A stretch of DNA of 56,349 nt from Flavobacterium sp. (GCA_018401995.1 JAGYJR010000012.1:1-56349); one strand, 5' to 3'; counted from the stretch's first letter, positions 9,018 to 18,758 are shown. Numbers and translations: made by a program. The notes: generated by a model not told the origin, from the letters alone.

Positions 9018-9746
9018 TTATAGTTTACAATCGCAAGCTGGTAATTTCTTCGGATCGTAAATAAATTCATAGGAAGACAGTTGAATGCGTTCATCCGTAA
9101 TTCCCCAAACCAAAATTTTATTTTGAATGTATTGTTCGTATGTCAAGCTGCTATCAAAATTCAAATGTAGAATAGTGGTTTTCCCTTCACTCATAAAATC
9201 AGAAAACTCTTTGATGAAATTAGGTAATTCGGAACGTTCCATTTCATTTCCATCAACCGTAATTTGATTGTTTTTATTAAAATTGATGGTGAAATTATGA
9301 TACGGCATATATAGTTCTGCATTTCTTTTGATGTAAAATTTCGAAAATTCGTTATCAAAAAAATACTTCACATCAGTAAAAGGCAAAAAAGCCAAATTAC
9401 TTCCAATACTATCTGCATACGAATACAACGTCATAGAATCTTCGCGATTGTGCGACGAACTTTTCTTCTTTTCTTGTAATTGAATCACTTCAGGAATGAC
9501 TAATTTTAATGGCAAACGCTTGTCGATATTAAAAACCCAATTGGTTGAACTAATCGTGTTTCTTCGGTTTACTTCTACCAAAGTATCGGTTCCATTGGTA
9601 TCAAAAAATAAATACACTGGCGAATGATCTAACAGTTCTTTCATAACGGTTTTATCTGCCTTTGGTAATTGCACGTCTTTTTTGTCACAAGAAATTAAGG
9701 TTGTAGCTAAAATTCCAAAACCAAATAGTATTTTCTGTATTTTCAT
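9018..9746 (-). CDS. Predicted lipoprotein, conserved beside folP
   Basis: 242 residues with a lipobox-type signal (ATTLISC, Cys at about residue 20), so probably anchored in an envelope membrane. The mature part has YLFFDTNGTDTLVEVN, INKNN-type charged segments and a C-terminal CDC motif (ACDCKL). It follows folP by 28 bases on the same strand and is probably co-transcribed with it. I recall orthologues beside folP in other flavobacteria. No known domain was recognised; a role in folate metabolism is not implied. Confidence 0.8.
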   Translation of the reverse strand: MKIQKILFGFGILATTLISCDKKDVQLPKADKTVMKELLDHSPVYLFFDTNGTDTLVEVNRRNTISSTNWVFNIDKRLPLKLVIPEVIQLQEKKKSSSHNREDSMTLYSYADSIGSNLAFLPFTDVKYFFDNEFSKFYIKRNAELYMPYHNFTINFNKNNQITVDGNEMERSELPNFIKEFSDFMSEGKTTILHLNFDSSLTYEQYIQNKILVWGITDERIQLSSYEFIYDPKKLPACDCKL

Positions 9747-9774
9747 TTTTTTAAATTCTTTTATCTTTTTTAGA

Positions 9775-10602
9775 TTAATTACATTTCAATTTTTCAAACA
9801 ATTTCAAACCATCCACAGCTTCTTTCACATCATGAACCCGAAGAATATTAGCTCCTTTTTCCAAAGCAATTGCGTTTAAGAAAGTCGTGCCGTTTAATGC
9901 TTCTTGAGCCGAAGTTTCCAATGTTTTATAAATCATCGATTTTCTAGAAATCCCAACTAACAATGGCAATTCCAATTGTTTGAAAATGTCTAATTTCTGC
10001 ATGACTTCGTAATTTTGTTCCAATGTTTTTGCGAAACCAAATCCAGGATCAACAATCAAATCATTGATTCCTAACTTTCTAGCTTCAAAAATACGCTCCG
10101 AAAAATAGTAAATCATTTCCTTTACAATATCGTCATAATGAGCCAAGGCTTGCATCGTTTGCGGATTGCCTTTCATGTGCATCATGATGTACGGAACTTG
10201 CAACTCGGCTATGGTTGGAAGCATTTTTTCATCCAAATGTCCAGCCGAAATATCATTAATTAGAGCCGCACCATTCAAAACACATTGTTTAGCCACTTCC
10301 GCTCGAAACGTATCGATAGAAACAATAATATCAGGAAATTGCTTGATAATTTGTTGCACAACAGGCAAAATACGTTGCAATTCTTCTTCTTCCGAAACAA
10401 ATTCCGCATTAGGTTTACTCGAATAAGCGCCAATATCAATAAAAGTTGCTCCTTCATTTAACATCTTTTCGACTTGGTTCAAAATAACCGTTGCTTCTTG
10501 AAATTTTCCGCCATCGTAAAACGAATTAGGCGTTATATTCAAGATTCCCATGACTTTGGGAGTTGCTAAATCAATTAAATTTCCTTTACAGTTGATGGTC
10601 AT
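9775..10602 (-). CDS. folP: Dihydropteroate synthase
   Basis: Joins 6-hydroxymethyl-dihydropterin pyrophosphate to p-aminobenzoate in folate synthesis; the target of sulfonamides. Family motifs appear in order: MGILNITPNSFYDGG (residues about 18-32), IDIGAYSSKP, VSIDTFRAEVA, INDISAG, IVDPGFGFAKT and LLVGISRKSMI. The 275-residue length is typical. It is on the minus strand, read before the lipoprotein at 9018; the next gene upstream (10644) is also on this strand, 41 bases away. Confidence 0.97.
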   Translation of the reverse strand: MTINCKGNLIDLATPKVMGILNITPNSFYDGGKFQEATVILNQVEKMLNEGATFIDIGAYSSKPNAEFVSEEEELQRILPVVQQIIKQFPDIIVSIDTFRAEVAKQCVLNGAALINDISAGHLDEKMLPTIAELQVPYIMMHMKGNPQTMQALAHYDDIVKEMIYYFSERIFEARKLGINDLIVDPGFGFAKTLEQNYEVMQKLDIFKQLELPLLVGISRKSMIYKTLETSAQEALNGTTFLNAIALEKGANILRVHDVKEAVDGLKLFEKLKCN

Positions 10603-10643
10603 AAAATGGTTGCGTTACTTACAAATTTAATTTCTTTGTTATA

Positions 10644-11669
10644 TTACAATTTCTCATATTTTATAATTCTGTCTTTTATGTTTAAAACAATTGGGAAAGT
10701 CAAAAATACAATCCAAATTGCAGTGTGTCTTGGTATAAAATTATAAAGATAATTTAAAGCATATAAAGATACACAATAAACAAAACAGAAAGTAGCATCA
10801 GAAATTTTCACTTGTTTTTCAGAATACCTTCCAATGTGAATATTATTCATTTTTTTTAATTCTTTCTTTTTATACTTTGCATAAAGGATTAGTTTATGTG
10901 GCATATATTCCGACAACAAAAATAAATTTTGTAAAATATACATAGAAGAAACACCTAAAATAAAATATTGAATAATAAGTAATAATCCCTCAAAAATACT
11001 TGAATCTTCAAAATTTGGACTAGTAAACACTCTAAAAATATGCTCAAAAGAAAAAACAATCATAATAATGGAACTCCAAATACTTAAAAACAATCTAGAG
11101 TTTCTAGTCAATGGCTTGTTTGTAAAAGCATGAATTATAGAATAGAATGAAACCAAAAAAGAAACGAAAATTAAAAGTATTAAAAATAAATTTTTAGTCT
11201 CAAATAAATTAAAATCTACAATCCAATATAAAATTGAAAGCGATTGCATTAAGGTTATACCTTCTGTTAACTTTGGAACCACTTTTTTATCATGAATAAT
11301 CACTGATATCAAAACAAAAAATCCTAAAAAACCGAATTGCCAAAATATAATATGATTTTCAAAATTATAAACACTTTCATTTTTTCCAGGAAAAAAGAAA
11401 AACAAACTCAACACTAGTGCACCAATTGCTTTTAATGCAATCATTTTCCAGTTCGTTGAAAGTCTTTTGTTTTCATAAATAATACCCAAAAAAAGTGGAA
11501 TAAAATTCAATACATATAAATTTCTTGCGCTAATTGAAATTCTATAAAAAATATAGATTAGGAAAGCTAAAAGAAGTCCCAAAAGAAGGTATAAATAAGT
11601 CGAAATTCGAAAAAAAATTGGCGGTTTTATATAATTTGATTTCTTTCTTATTGGCTTTTTTCGAGTCAT
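10644..11669 (-). CDS. Polytopic membrane protein of unknown function
   Basis: 341 residues with a basic N-terminus (MTRKKPIRKKSNYIKPP) and about nine or ten hydrophobic segments spread along the chain, such as YLLLGLLLAFLIYIFY, LVLSLFFFFPG and IWIVFLTFPIVL. There are no signal peptide, no cysteine clusters and no motif I recognise. It is immediately upstream of folP on the same strand and divergent from the DUF1599 gene. Base composition is more AT-rich than folP, as for many accessory membrane proteins. Function unknown. Confidence 0.75.
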   Translation of the reverse strand: MTRKKPIRKKSNYIKPPIFFRISTYLYLLLGLLLAFLIYIFYRISISARNLYVLNFIPLFLGIIYENKRLSTNWKMIALKAIGALVLSLFFFFPGKNESVYNFENHIIFWQFGFLGFFVLISVIIHDKKVVPKLTEGITLMQSLSILYWIVDFNLFETKNLFLILLIFVSFLVSFYSIIHAFTNKPLTRNSRLFLSIWSSIIMIVFSFEHIFRVFTSPNFEDSSIFEGLLLIIQYFILGVSSMYILQNLFLLSEYMPHKLILYAKYKKKELKKMNNIHIGRYSEKQVKISDATFCFVYCVSLYALNYLYNFIPRHTAIWIVFLTFPIVLNIKDRIIKYEKL

Positions 11670-11796
11670 TAGATAATTTAGTTTTACTTTTAAAAAGGAA
11701 ACATCAATAACAAAACAAAAATCTTTGTGTTAATTGCTATTTTCTTTGTGCTTATTTTTTTACTTTTGAAAAAAATCATACAAATATACCGAATAA

Positions 11797-12345
11797 ATGA
11801 AGAATACTTCACAACAATATGATGCGATTATTAGTATTTGTCGCGATTTATTTACCAAAAAAACCAAAGACTACGGAACGGCTTGGCGCATTTTACGTTT
11901 GCCATCGCTTACCGACCAAATTTATATTAAAGCCCAACGCATTAGAAGTTTACAAGAAAATGAAGTACGAAAAGTAGATGAAGACGAAACTTCAGAATTC
12001 ATTGGCATCATCAATTATTGCATTATGGCATTAATCCAAATTGAAAAAGGAATCGCCGACCAACCCGATTTAAATTACGACGAAGCCGTTGGTTTATACG
12101 ATGCAAAAATTGCTTTAACCAAACAATTAATGGAAGACAAAAATCACGATTATGGCGAAGCTTGGCGCGATATGCGAGTTAGCAGCCTAACGGATTTAAT
12201 CTTACAAAAGTTATTACGTGTAAAACAAATCGAAGATAACAAAGGAAAAACACTAGTTTCTGAAGGCATCGACGCCAATTACCAAGATATGATTAATTAT
12301 TCGGTTTTCGCCTTGATTCATATGGGATTGAGTGAGAGAAAATAG
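11797..12345 (+). CDS. DUF1599 domain protein (tandem repeat of the domain)
   Basis: 182 soluble residues made of two similar halves. The first has DLFTKKTKDYGTAWRILRLPSLTDQIYIKA; the second has TKQLMEDKNHDYGEAWRDMRVSSLTDLILQK, so residues about 10-90 and 105-180 are internal repeats. The helical pattern with DYG.AWR resembles all-alpha NTP pyrophosphohydrolases, but I have not confirmed a metal site. In flavobacteria it commonly sits between folP and the DoxX/tpiA group, as here. Function is not established; a nucleotide-processing role is inference. Confidence 0.85.
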   Translation: MKNTSQQYDAIISICRDLFTKKTKDYGTAWRILRLPSLTDQIYIKAQRIRSLQENEVRKVDEDETSEFIGIINYCIMALIQIEKGIADQPDLNYDEAVGLYDAKIALTKQLMEDKNHDYGEAWRDMRVSSLTDLILQKLLRVKQIEDNKGKTLVSEGIDANYQDMINYSVFALIHMGLSERK

Positions 12346-12385
12346 AAGATAGATGTTAGAAATTAGAGATTAAATATACACTATT

Positions 12386-12925
12386 TTGAGAATTAAAATA
12401 GCAATCATATTAAGCCTTATCGGATTTTTAAGTTTCGGACAAGAAACCAAGCTTGACGAAAACGGAAAACTCGTCTACAAAGTTGAACCAGAAGTATTGG
12501 ACAGTTTATATTTTAAAGCTTTAAACAATAGGTTTGATTTAATTTTACAAAGCGGGTTTCATTACGTTGAAATGAATGAATATGGAAACAGAATTAAAAA
12601 CTCAAACGTGTCTGACAGGTATAAATTTCTAACTACTAACGAATTAATAGATTTATCAATAAAAGAGAAAAGTACAATTGATATATTAAGAGTTGTTCAT
12701 AAAGTAATATCGAAAGATACAATTGATATAAACTTTGAATACATAGGATTTAAAGGAATACGAAAACTTCATTTTTACAAAGGAATACGTTTTAAGAAGG
12801 CAGAAATTACTGTTGGATGTGGAGCAACAATTGGCTATCAACCTGACATAAGATTTGCTTTTGATAGCTTAAAAAATAAATGGGAAATAATAGAGAACCG
12901 ATTTATAAGGAAGAATGAAGAGTAA
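12386..12925 (+). CDS. Exported protein of unknown function (TTG start)
   Basis: 179 residues read from a TTG at 12386, the only start that gives the signal peptide RIKIAIILSLIGFLSFGQ. The mature part is acidic to neutral, with VVHKVISKDTIDINFEY and a single Cys (VGCGATIGYQPD) near residue 145. It lies 40 bases after the DUF1599 gene and before the DoxX gene, interrupting an otherwise conserved order, so it may be a later insertion. No family recognised. Confidence 0.65.
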   Translation: MRIKIAIILSLIGFLSFGQETKLDENGKLVYKVEPEVLDSLYFKALNNRFDLILQSGFHYVEMNEYGNRIKNSNVSDRYKFLTTNELIDLSIKEKSTIDILRVVHKVISKDTIDINFEYIGFKGIRKLHFYKGIRFKKAEITVGCGATIGYQPDIRFAFDSLKNKWEIIENRFIRKNEE

Positions 12926-13016
12926 AAATATTAAAATAAAAAGCTAGTTCCAATCAACAAATGGTAACTCTCAATTTAATTTAACAACAAAACTTGAAAC
13001 CTGAAACAAAAAAAAT

Positions 13017-14126
13017 ATGAAAAACATAATTACACAAATTGCTCGAATCCTTGTTGGTGTTTTATTCATCATTTCTGGATTGATAAAATTGAATGATCCA
13101 ATGGGATTTTCGTTCAAATTAGAAGAATATTTTAATGCCAATGTATTAAATGTGGAATTCCTAATTCCAGCAGCTTTATTGATTGCTTGTTTGGTAGTCA
13201 TTTTTGAAGTGGTTTTAGGCGTGATGCTTCTAATTGGTTTCAAAACCAAATTCACGGTTTGGAGTTTGTTGGCAATGATTGTATTTTTCACCTTTTTAAC
13301 GTTCTATTCGGCTTATTTCAATAAAGTTACCGATTGTGGTTGCTTTGGTGATGCGTTGAAATTAACGCCTTGGGAATCGTTTACCAAAGACATTATTTTA
13401 TTGGGATTGATTTTAATTTTGTTCTTCAACCAAAAATACATTTTGCCTTTATTTGATAAAACTGCTATTAATTTAACTGTTTTTGCTACCTATACTTTGT
13501 GCTTTTTCATGGCGTTTTATGTATTGCAACATTTACCATTTATCGATTTCAGAGCGTACAAAGTGGGAACCAATATCAAAGAAGGAATGGCAATTCCGGA
13601 AGGTGCAGCTAAAAGTGAATACCAAATGGTGTTCGTTTACAAAGTTAACGGCGTAGATACCGAAATCAGTTACGACGATGTAATGGCTGGGAAAGTTCCT
13701 GAAAATGCAGAATTTGTAGACCGAAAAGACAAGTTAATCAAACAAGGTTATGTACCACCAATTCACGATTTTTCTATAGAAAAAGACGGAAATAATTACA
13801 TCGAAGAAGTTTTAAATGAACAAAAAGTTATTATGTTTATATCGTACGATTTGAACAAATCAAAAGATAAAGGCATGAAACTATTAGAAGAATTTCACCA
13901 AAAAGCAGCTGAAAAAGGTTATTTGGTAATTGGAATGACAGCTTCAGACCAAGAAACTATCGCCGTTTTCAAAAAGAATTTTGGTTTGACTTTCGATTAT
14001 TACTTTTGTGATGCTACTACTTTGAAAACTATCGAAAGGGCCAATCCAAGTATTGTAGTTTTAGAAAAAGGAATTATAGTTCAAAAAGCTCATTTTAACG
14101 ACATTGAAAAAGTAAATTTAAAATAA
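13017..14126 (+). CDS. BT_3928-type DoxX/MauE-like membrane protein with C-terminal thioredoxin-like domain
   Basis: 369 residues. The N-terminal half has four or five membrane segments of the DoxX/MauE type, starting ARILVGVLFIISGLIKLNDP, with a characteristic DCGCFGD pair of cysteines near residue 105. After a last membrane segment at about 160-180 comes an extracytoplasmic region whose C-terminal part (VIMFISYDLNKSKDKG, YLVIGMTAS) is a thioredoxin-like fold without CxxC. The TlpA-like gene follows 4 bases later and tpiA after that, an order I recall in Bacteroidota. MauE-like proteins pass electrons to periplasmic thiol proteins, so a disulfide-reduction role for the pair is a reasonable inference. 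Confidence 0.85.
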   Translation: MKNIITQIARILVGVLFIISGLIKLNDPMGFSFKLEEYFNANVLNVEFLIPAALLIACLVVIFEVVLGVMLLIGFKTKFTVWSLLAMIVFFTFLTFYSAYFNKVTDCGCFGDALKLTPWESFTKDIILLGLILILFFNQKYILPLFDKTAINLTVFATYTLCFFMAFYVLQHLPFIDFRAYKVGTNIKEGMAIPEGAAKSEYQMVFVYKVNGVDTEISYDDVMAGKVPENAEFVDRKDKLIKQGYVPPIHDFSIEKDGNNYIEEVLNEQKVIMFISYDLNKSKDKGMKLLEEFHQKAAEKGYLVIGMTASDQETIAVFKKNFGLTFDYYFCDATTLKTIERANPSIVVLEKGIIVQKAHFNDIEKVNLK

Positions 14127-14130
14127 TAAA

Positions 14131-14628
14131 ATGAAAAAAATTGTATCCCTATTATCATTGGCATTATCATTAGTAGCTTGTGCTCAACCCAATGAAACTG
14201 AATTTAAAAAAGAAGCACTAGAAAATTTGATGCTAACTACTAGCAATGATAAAATCACATTTCAAGAAATTCTAAACAAATACGAAGGTCAAACAATAGT
14301 GGTAGATGTTTGGGCTTCTTGGTGTTCCGATTGTATCAAAGGAATGCCAAAAGTAAAAGCACTTCAAGAGAAATATCCAGATGCTACTTATTTGTTTATT
14401 TCTATGGACAAAACGTACGAAGCTTGGTTAAAAGGAATTGAAAAATATGATGTGAAAGGCGAACATTACATGGCAACAGACGGCATGAAAGGAATTTTCG
14501 GAAAATCAATCAATCTAGACTGGATTCCAAGATACATGGTGGTTGACAAAGATGGAAAAATTGCGCTTTACAAAGTAATTGAAGCTGATGATGAAAAGTT
14601 AATTAAAACTTTGGAATCATTGAAATAA
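14131..14628 (+). CDS. TlpA-like thioredoxin-family lipoprotein
   Basis: 165 residues with a lipobox-type signal (LALSLVACAQ, Cys at residue 17) and a thioredoxin-like domain. The active site is WASWCSDCIKGMP (residues about 58-70), i.e. a CSDC motif, and the cis-Pro region is WIPRYMVVDKDG. It probably reduces or exchanges disulfides in the periplasm. It starts 4 bases after the DoxX/MauE-like gene, and the two are very likely co-translated partners, the membrane protein supplying electrons. Confidence 0.9.
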   Translation: MKKIVSLLSLALSLVACAQPNETEFKKEALENLMLTTSNDKITFQEILNKYEGQTIVVDVWASWCSDCIKGMPKVKALQEKYPDATYLFISMDKTYEAWLKGIEKYDVKGEHYMATDGMKGIFGKSINLDWIPRYMVVDKDGKIALYKVIEADDEKLIKTLESLK

Positions 14629-14686
14629 TACAAACCAATTTTGAAAAATTCTTTCTTTAGATTTTTCAATTGTAAAAATTAAAATC

Positions 14687-15436
14687 ATGAGAAAAAATAT
14701 AGTCGCTGGTAACTGGAAAATGCATAAAAACCAAAAGGAAACGATTGCCTTATTGGAAGAAATTATTGCCAAAAAACCGCAAACTTCAACAGAAATTGTT
14801 GTAGCTCCAACATTCGTTAATCTAGCGAAAGCCGTTGAAATCACCAATGGAACAGGAATTACTGTGGCAGCACAAAACATGCATCAAGCAGAAGGCGGCG
14901 CTTTTACAGGCGAAATTTCCGCTGGAATGTTAACGGATATTGGTATCAATACTGTAATCTTAGGTCACAGCGAAAGACGAGCCTATTTTCATGAAACTGA
15001 TGCGTTGTTAGCTAATAAAGTTGACACTGCTCTAAAACATGAAATGCGCGTAATTTTCTGTTTTGGTGAAGAATTGAAAAACCGTCAAAATAACACCCAT
15101 TTCAATATTGTAGAATTCCAATTGCGAGATGCGTTGTTTCATTTGAAAAAAGAAGATTGGCAACATATTGTTTTAGCTTACGAACCCGTTTGGGCCATTG
15201 GAACAGGAGAAACAGCTTCACCTGAACAAGCACAAGAAATGCATCAATTCATAAGAGAGTTAATTGCTAAAGTTTATGGAAATACTGTAGCTGAAAATGT
15301 TTCTATTTTATATGGCGGAAGCGTAAAACCAGATAACGCCAAAGAAATTTTCTCAAAACCTGATGTAGATGGTGGTTTAATTGGTGGTGCGGCTTTAAAA
15401 GCAGATGACTTTTTGGCCATTGTAAATGGATTTTAA
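14687..15436 (+). CDS. tpiA: Triosephosphate isomerase
   Basis: Interconverts dihydroxyacetone phosphate and glyceraldehyde 3-phosphate in glycolysis. Active-site residues are visible: the lysine of AGNWKMHK (residue about 11), the histidine of ILGHSERRAYF (about 95) and the glutamate of LAYEPVWAIGTG (about 166), plus the phosphate-binding YGGSVKPDN and GLIGGAAL. At 249 residues it is full length. It follows the TlpA-like gene in the same direction with a 58-base gap and precedes a small exported protein by 6 bases. Confidence 0.98.
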   Translation: MRKNIVAGNWKMHKNQKETIALLEEIIAKKPQTSTEIVVAPTFVNLAKAVEITNGTGITVAAQNMHQAEGGAFTGEISAGMLTDIGINTVILGHSERRAYFHETDALLANKVDTALKHEMRVIFCFGEELKNRQNNTHFNIVEFQLRDALFHLKKEDWQHIVLAYEPVWAIGTGETASPEQAQEMHQFIRELIAKVYGNTVAENVSILYGGSVKPDNAKEIFSKPDVDGGLIGGAALKADDFLAIVNGF

Positions 15437-15442
15437 AACAGC

Positions 15443-16339
15443 ATGAAATTATATTATTTTTTCTTTTTAGGATTTTTTAGTTCTATCGTTTTTGGTCAAA
15501 ACATTCCCAATACCAAAAAAGGTTTTATTACGTTAACATCAAATCAAACGTATCAATTTACTGATTTAAAGTTTGAAAATAACCAAATTTCGTTCATAAA
15601 TGTAAAGACAAAAACAGCTTATTATTATCTTCTAAATACTGTTAAGTTAATTACAGATGAAGAAAAGGCTATCATTTACCAAAGTGCTCTTTATATTGAA
15701 GAACAAAGAAAAAAAATAGAAGAACCAAAAGAAGAGCCAAATGACGGACTTTACAGAGCTAATTACCCTGAAGGAATTTATTATACTGTTGACGATTTTT
15801 TAAAGAAAATACCAAATGAAACTACCAAAGTTGATGCTAGAGAATTAATTGGTTTTGACAAAGAATTATTGGATTCTATAGAAGATAATTGTTTTTTTTA
15901 TTACCAAAATTCTGATTCTAAAGTTAAAAAAGTCTTTGCTATTTCTTACAAAGGCCATTTGTATTTTCAAACTAGAGCTATTTTAAGTAATAGAAACAAA
16001 GATGATAACGCACAAACAAACGATTTCCCGAACAGTTTTGTTAGAGTTAAAAATGGCGGTGAAAATTACCTTTACCTTGAAACAAGATTAGTTAACAAAT
16101 GGGCTCAAGGATTTGCTTATGGAGGTGTGGGTGGAACTTCAGGATATTACTTAGCAACAGATATGACGCACACAAAAGGAATAATTTGGGATTTTAAAAA
16201 TAAAGAATTTAATATTTTCAAAAACTGCAAAGATTACAATCGTTTTATTGAAAAAATTCATCCTGGAAGTATTCAAAAATGTGAAAATCAACAACCGGAT
16301 ATTGAAGCAATTAGAAAGACCATTGAAATTATTAAATAA
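15443..16339 (+). CDS. Exported protein of unknown function after tpiA
   Basis: 298 residues with a signal peptide (MKLYYFFFLGFFSSIVFGQ). The mature chain includes RANYPEGIYYTVDDFLKKIP near residue 110, a lead-in I associate with unnamed Bacteroidota proteins, and a glycine-rich WAQGFAYGGVGGTSGYYLATD. In other flavobacteria prmA usually follows tpiA; here this gene takes that place, so it may be an insertion. It starts 6 bases after tpiA, so it is probably read with it. Function unknown; likely periplasmic or outer-membrane associated. Confidence 0.75.
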   Translation: MKLYYFFFLGFFSSIVFGQNIPNTKKGFITLTSNQTYQFTDLKFENNQISFINVKTKTAYYYLLNTVKLITDEEKAIIYQSALYIEEQRKKIEEPKEEPNDGLYRANYPEGIYYTVDDFLKKIPNETTKVDARELIGFDKELLDSIEDNCFFYYQNSDSKVKKVFAISYKGHLYFQTRAILSNRNKDDNAQTNDFPNSFVRVKNGGENYLYLETRLVNKWAQGFAYGGVGGTSGYYLATDMTHTKGIIWDFKNKEFNIFKNCKDYNRFIEKIHPGSIQKCENQQPDIEAIRKTIEIIK

Positions 16340-16365
16340 AAAACTCCGATTTTTATCGGAGTTTT
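16340..16365. terminator. Bidirectional terminator between tpiA-side gene and rho
   Basis: Perfect 11-bp stem (16340-16350 with 16355-16365, core ACTCCGAT/ATCGGAGT) with a TTTT loop and flanking A and T runs, between convergent genes. Confidence 0.92.
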
Positions 16366-16371
16366 ACTTTT

Positions 16372-18072
16372 TTATTGATTCATAGAAATTAAGAATTCTT
16401 CATTGTTTCTCGTTTTCTTGAAACGATCATGAATAAAGTCCATTGCTTCTACTGGATTCATATCGGCTAGATATTTACGCATAATCCACATTCTTTGGAT
16501 CGTGTTTTCATCTAATAACAAATCATCGCGACGCGTACTTGAAGAAACCAAATCGATTGCAGGGAAAATTCGTTTGTTAGCAATTCTTCTATCCAACTGT
16601 AATTCCATGTTTCCAGTTCCTTTGAATTCTTCGAAGATAACTTCGTCCATTTTAGAACCTGTATCGGTTAATGCAGTAGCAATAATACTCAGTGAGCCTC
16701 CGTTTTCAACATTACGAGCGGCTCCAAAGAAACGTTTTGGCTTTTGTAAGGCATTAGCATCTACTCCACCACTCAATACTTTTCCTGATGCAGGTTGAAC
16801 GGTGTTATAAGCTCTTGCCAAACGAGTGATAGAATCTAGAAGTATTACAACATCATGACCACATTCTACTAATCGTTTTGCCTTTTCTAACACAATATTA
16901 GCGATTTTTACGTGTTCTTGTGGTTCTCTATCAAATGTGGATGCTACTACTTCACCTCTAACACTACGTTGCATATCTGTAACCTCTTCTGGACGTTCAT
17001 CGATAAGTAAAACTATCATATAAACTTCTGGATGGTTTGCTGCAATAGCATTGGCTATTTCTTTTAACAAAACTGTTTTACCCGTTTTTGGTTGGGCTAC
17101 AATCATACCACGTTGTCCTTTACCAATTGGAGAAAATAAATCGATAATTCTTGTAGAAACGGTACTTTGTTTTTCTGCCAAATTAAATTTCTCTGTTGGA
17201 AAAACTGGCGTTAAATGTTCGAATGAAATTCTATCTCGAACAACTTGCGGATCGTGACCATTAATTTTTAATACTCGAACTAGTGGAAAATATTTTTCAC
17301 CTTCTTTAGGTGGACGAACCACTCCTTTAACTGTATCACCTGTTTTTAACCCAAACAAACGAATTTGTGATTGCGAAAGATAAATATCATCAGGTGATGC
17401 CAAATAATTGTAATCCGAAGAACGTAAAAATCCATAACCGTCTGGCATCATTTCTAAAACACCTTCACTTTCAATAATTCCATCGAACTCGTAATCCGCT
17501 TCTCTGAAATTCGGTTTCTGATTGGGATTATTCTTCTTGAAATTAGGATGATTGGGATTGTTTTGATTGGCTTTAGGATTAGCCATTTTAACTGGTGGTG
17601 TTGAAGGAGGCGCTTGCTCTGAGGTAACTGGTGTTTCTGTTTTAGTTACTGGAGCTTCAGAACTAGTTGAAACTGGCGTATTAGAAACTTTTTTCTCTTT
17701 AAACTTTTTTGGTTCGTGCTTTTTAGGCTCTGGTTTCGTTAGCTCCTGTTGGGTTGAAACAACTTTTTCAGGTAAACTTACTGTTTCTTCAGGTAAATCT
17801 TCTAATTCAGGTAGTTCTTTGAAAACAGGTTTTTTTGGAGTTGGAGTTACTGATTTTACTTTAGCAATTCGAGCTCTTTTTTCTTTCTGTTCCAATTCTA
17901 CAGGTGCTGTTTCAGTAGTTTTAACTACTTCAGGACTAGCGGCTTGAACGTCTAAAATTTGATAAACAAGTTCGTCCTTTTTTAGCGTTCTGTATTTTTT
18001 GATGTTTGCAACCTTTGCAATCTCTTGTAGGTCAGAGAGTTTCATCTCTTTTAATACTTCAATATCAAACAT
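16372..18072 (-). CDS. rho: Transcription termination factor Rho
   Basis: Hexameric RNA helicase that ends transcription. The N-terminal helical domain ([20 protein letters not shown]) is followed by a long insertion, residues about 45-205, rich in Pro, Thr, Lys, Glu and Asn, as is usual in Bacteroidota Rho. Then come the RNA-binding cold-shock-like domain ([15 protein letters not shown], from about 204), Walker A AQPKTGKT (about 325), Walker [16 protein letters not shown], and the Q/R-loop segment [11 protein letters not shown]. At 566 residues it is longer than the 419 of E. coli because of the insertion. It stands alone and convergent to the tpiA-side gene. Confidence 0.97.
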   Translation of the reverse strand: MFDIEVLKEMKLSDLQEIAKVANIKKYRTLKKDELVYQILDVQAASPEVVKTTETAPVELEQKEKRARIAKVKSVTPTPKKPVFKELPELEDLPEETVSLPEKVVSTQQELTKPEPKKHEPKKFKEKKVSNTPVSTSSEAPVTKTETPVTSEQAPPSTPPVKMANPKANQNNPNHPNFKKNNPNQKPNFREADYEFDGIIESEGVLEMMPDGYGFLRSSDYNYLASPDDIYLSQSQIRLFGLKTGDTVKGVVRPPKEGEKYFPLVRVLKINGHDPQVVRDRISFEHLTPVFPTEKFNLAEKQSTVSTRIIDLFSPIGKGQRGMIVAQPKTGKTVLLKEIANAIAANHPEVYMIVLLIDERPEEVTDMQRSVRGEVVASTFDREPQEHVKIANIVLEKAKRLVECGHDVVILLDSITRLARAYNTVQPASGKVLSGGVDANALQKPKRFFGAARNVENGGSLSIIATALTDTGSKMDEVIFEEFKGTGNMELQLDRRIANKRIFPAIDLVSSSTRRDDLLLDENTIQRMWIMRKYLADMNPVEAMDFIHDRFKKTRNNEEFLISMNQ

Positions 18073-18255
18073 GAATGGTATAGGAATAAATTTTTAGAAT
18101 AATTTTAAAAAAATGGTGAGATTTTTTTCGGGCGTTATGAATCGTAGAATGAAGTACTTACGATTATACCATGCAATAATACGAATAAAATTAAATAAAA
18201 CAATAGCTTTTTTTAAAAAGAAACTATATTTTTGTGACATAATATTAGAATTAAT

Positions 18256-18675
18256 ATGATTCAGCGTATACAAACATTATATTTAGCGATCTGTTTTGTT
18301 GTTTCTGGTGTTTTGCCTTTTTTTGTTTCTATTTGGACAGAAAAAAATGGAGATGAAACACAAGCTATTTATTTTACAGAATCAACAACAGCAATGGTGT
18401 TGTTTGGATTGAGCGCTTTATTAGCTGTAATTAGTATATTTAGTTTTAAAAAGAGACAAAATCAATTTGTTTTAAACAGATTGAACATCATATCAAACTT
18501 TATTTTACTAGGATTTTTTGTGTATCGAACACTAAACTTATCCGGAGAAACTTTGGTTTCTGAGAAGGGTATTGGGATTACACTTCCTGCAATTTCTATC
18601 GTTTTACTTGTTTTGGCTAACAGAGCAATTAAAAAGGATGAAGATCTCGTAAAATCTGTGGATCGATTGCGATAA
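18256..18675 (+). CDS. DUF4293 family membrane protein
   Basis: 139 residues with four membrane segments, starting MIQRIQTLYLAICFVVSG and ending in a charged tail DLVKSVDRLR. The opening MIQRIQT.YL is the mark of DUF4293, a Bacteroidota family of unknown function often next to rho. Divergent from rho, with a TATTTTTG box at 18227-18234 that may be its -7 element. A shared terminator follows. Confidence 0.88.
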   Translation: MIQRIQTLYLAICFVVSGVLPFFVSIWTEKNGDETQAIYFTESTTAMVLFGLSALLAVISIFSFKKRQNQFVLNRLNIISNFILLGFFVYRTLNLSGETLVSEKGIGITLPAISIVLLVLANRAIKKDEDLVKSVDRLR

Positions 18676-18703
18676 ACCTAACATCTTAGTTTATTAGTGC
18701 GTT

Positions 18704-18734
18704 AAAAATCCGAATCGTAATGGTTCGGATTTTT
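18704..18734. terminator. Bidirectional terminator
   Basis: Perfect 11-bp stem AAAAATCCGAA (18704-18714) with TTCGGATTTTT (18724-18734) between the convergent DUF4293 and phosphoesterase genes. Confidence 0.9.
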
Positions 18735-18758
18735 TTGTTTTAAAGTTCAAAACACCCA

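Noticed and set aside
17567..17947. 126-residue plus-strand frame opposite rho
   Set aside because: It is the antisense of the low-complexity insertion of Rho; its Ser/Gly/Val-rich composition is just the complement of Pro/Lys/Thr/Glu codons.
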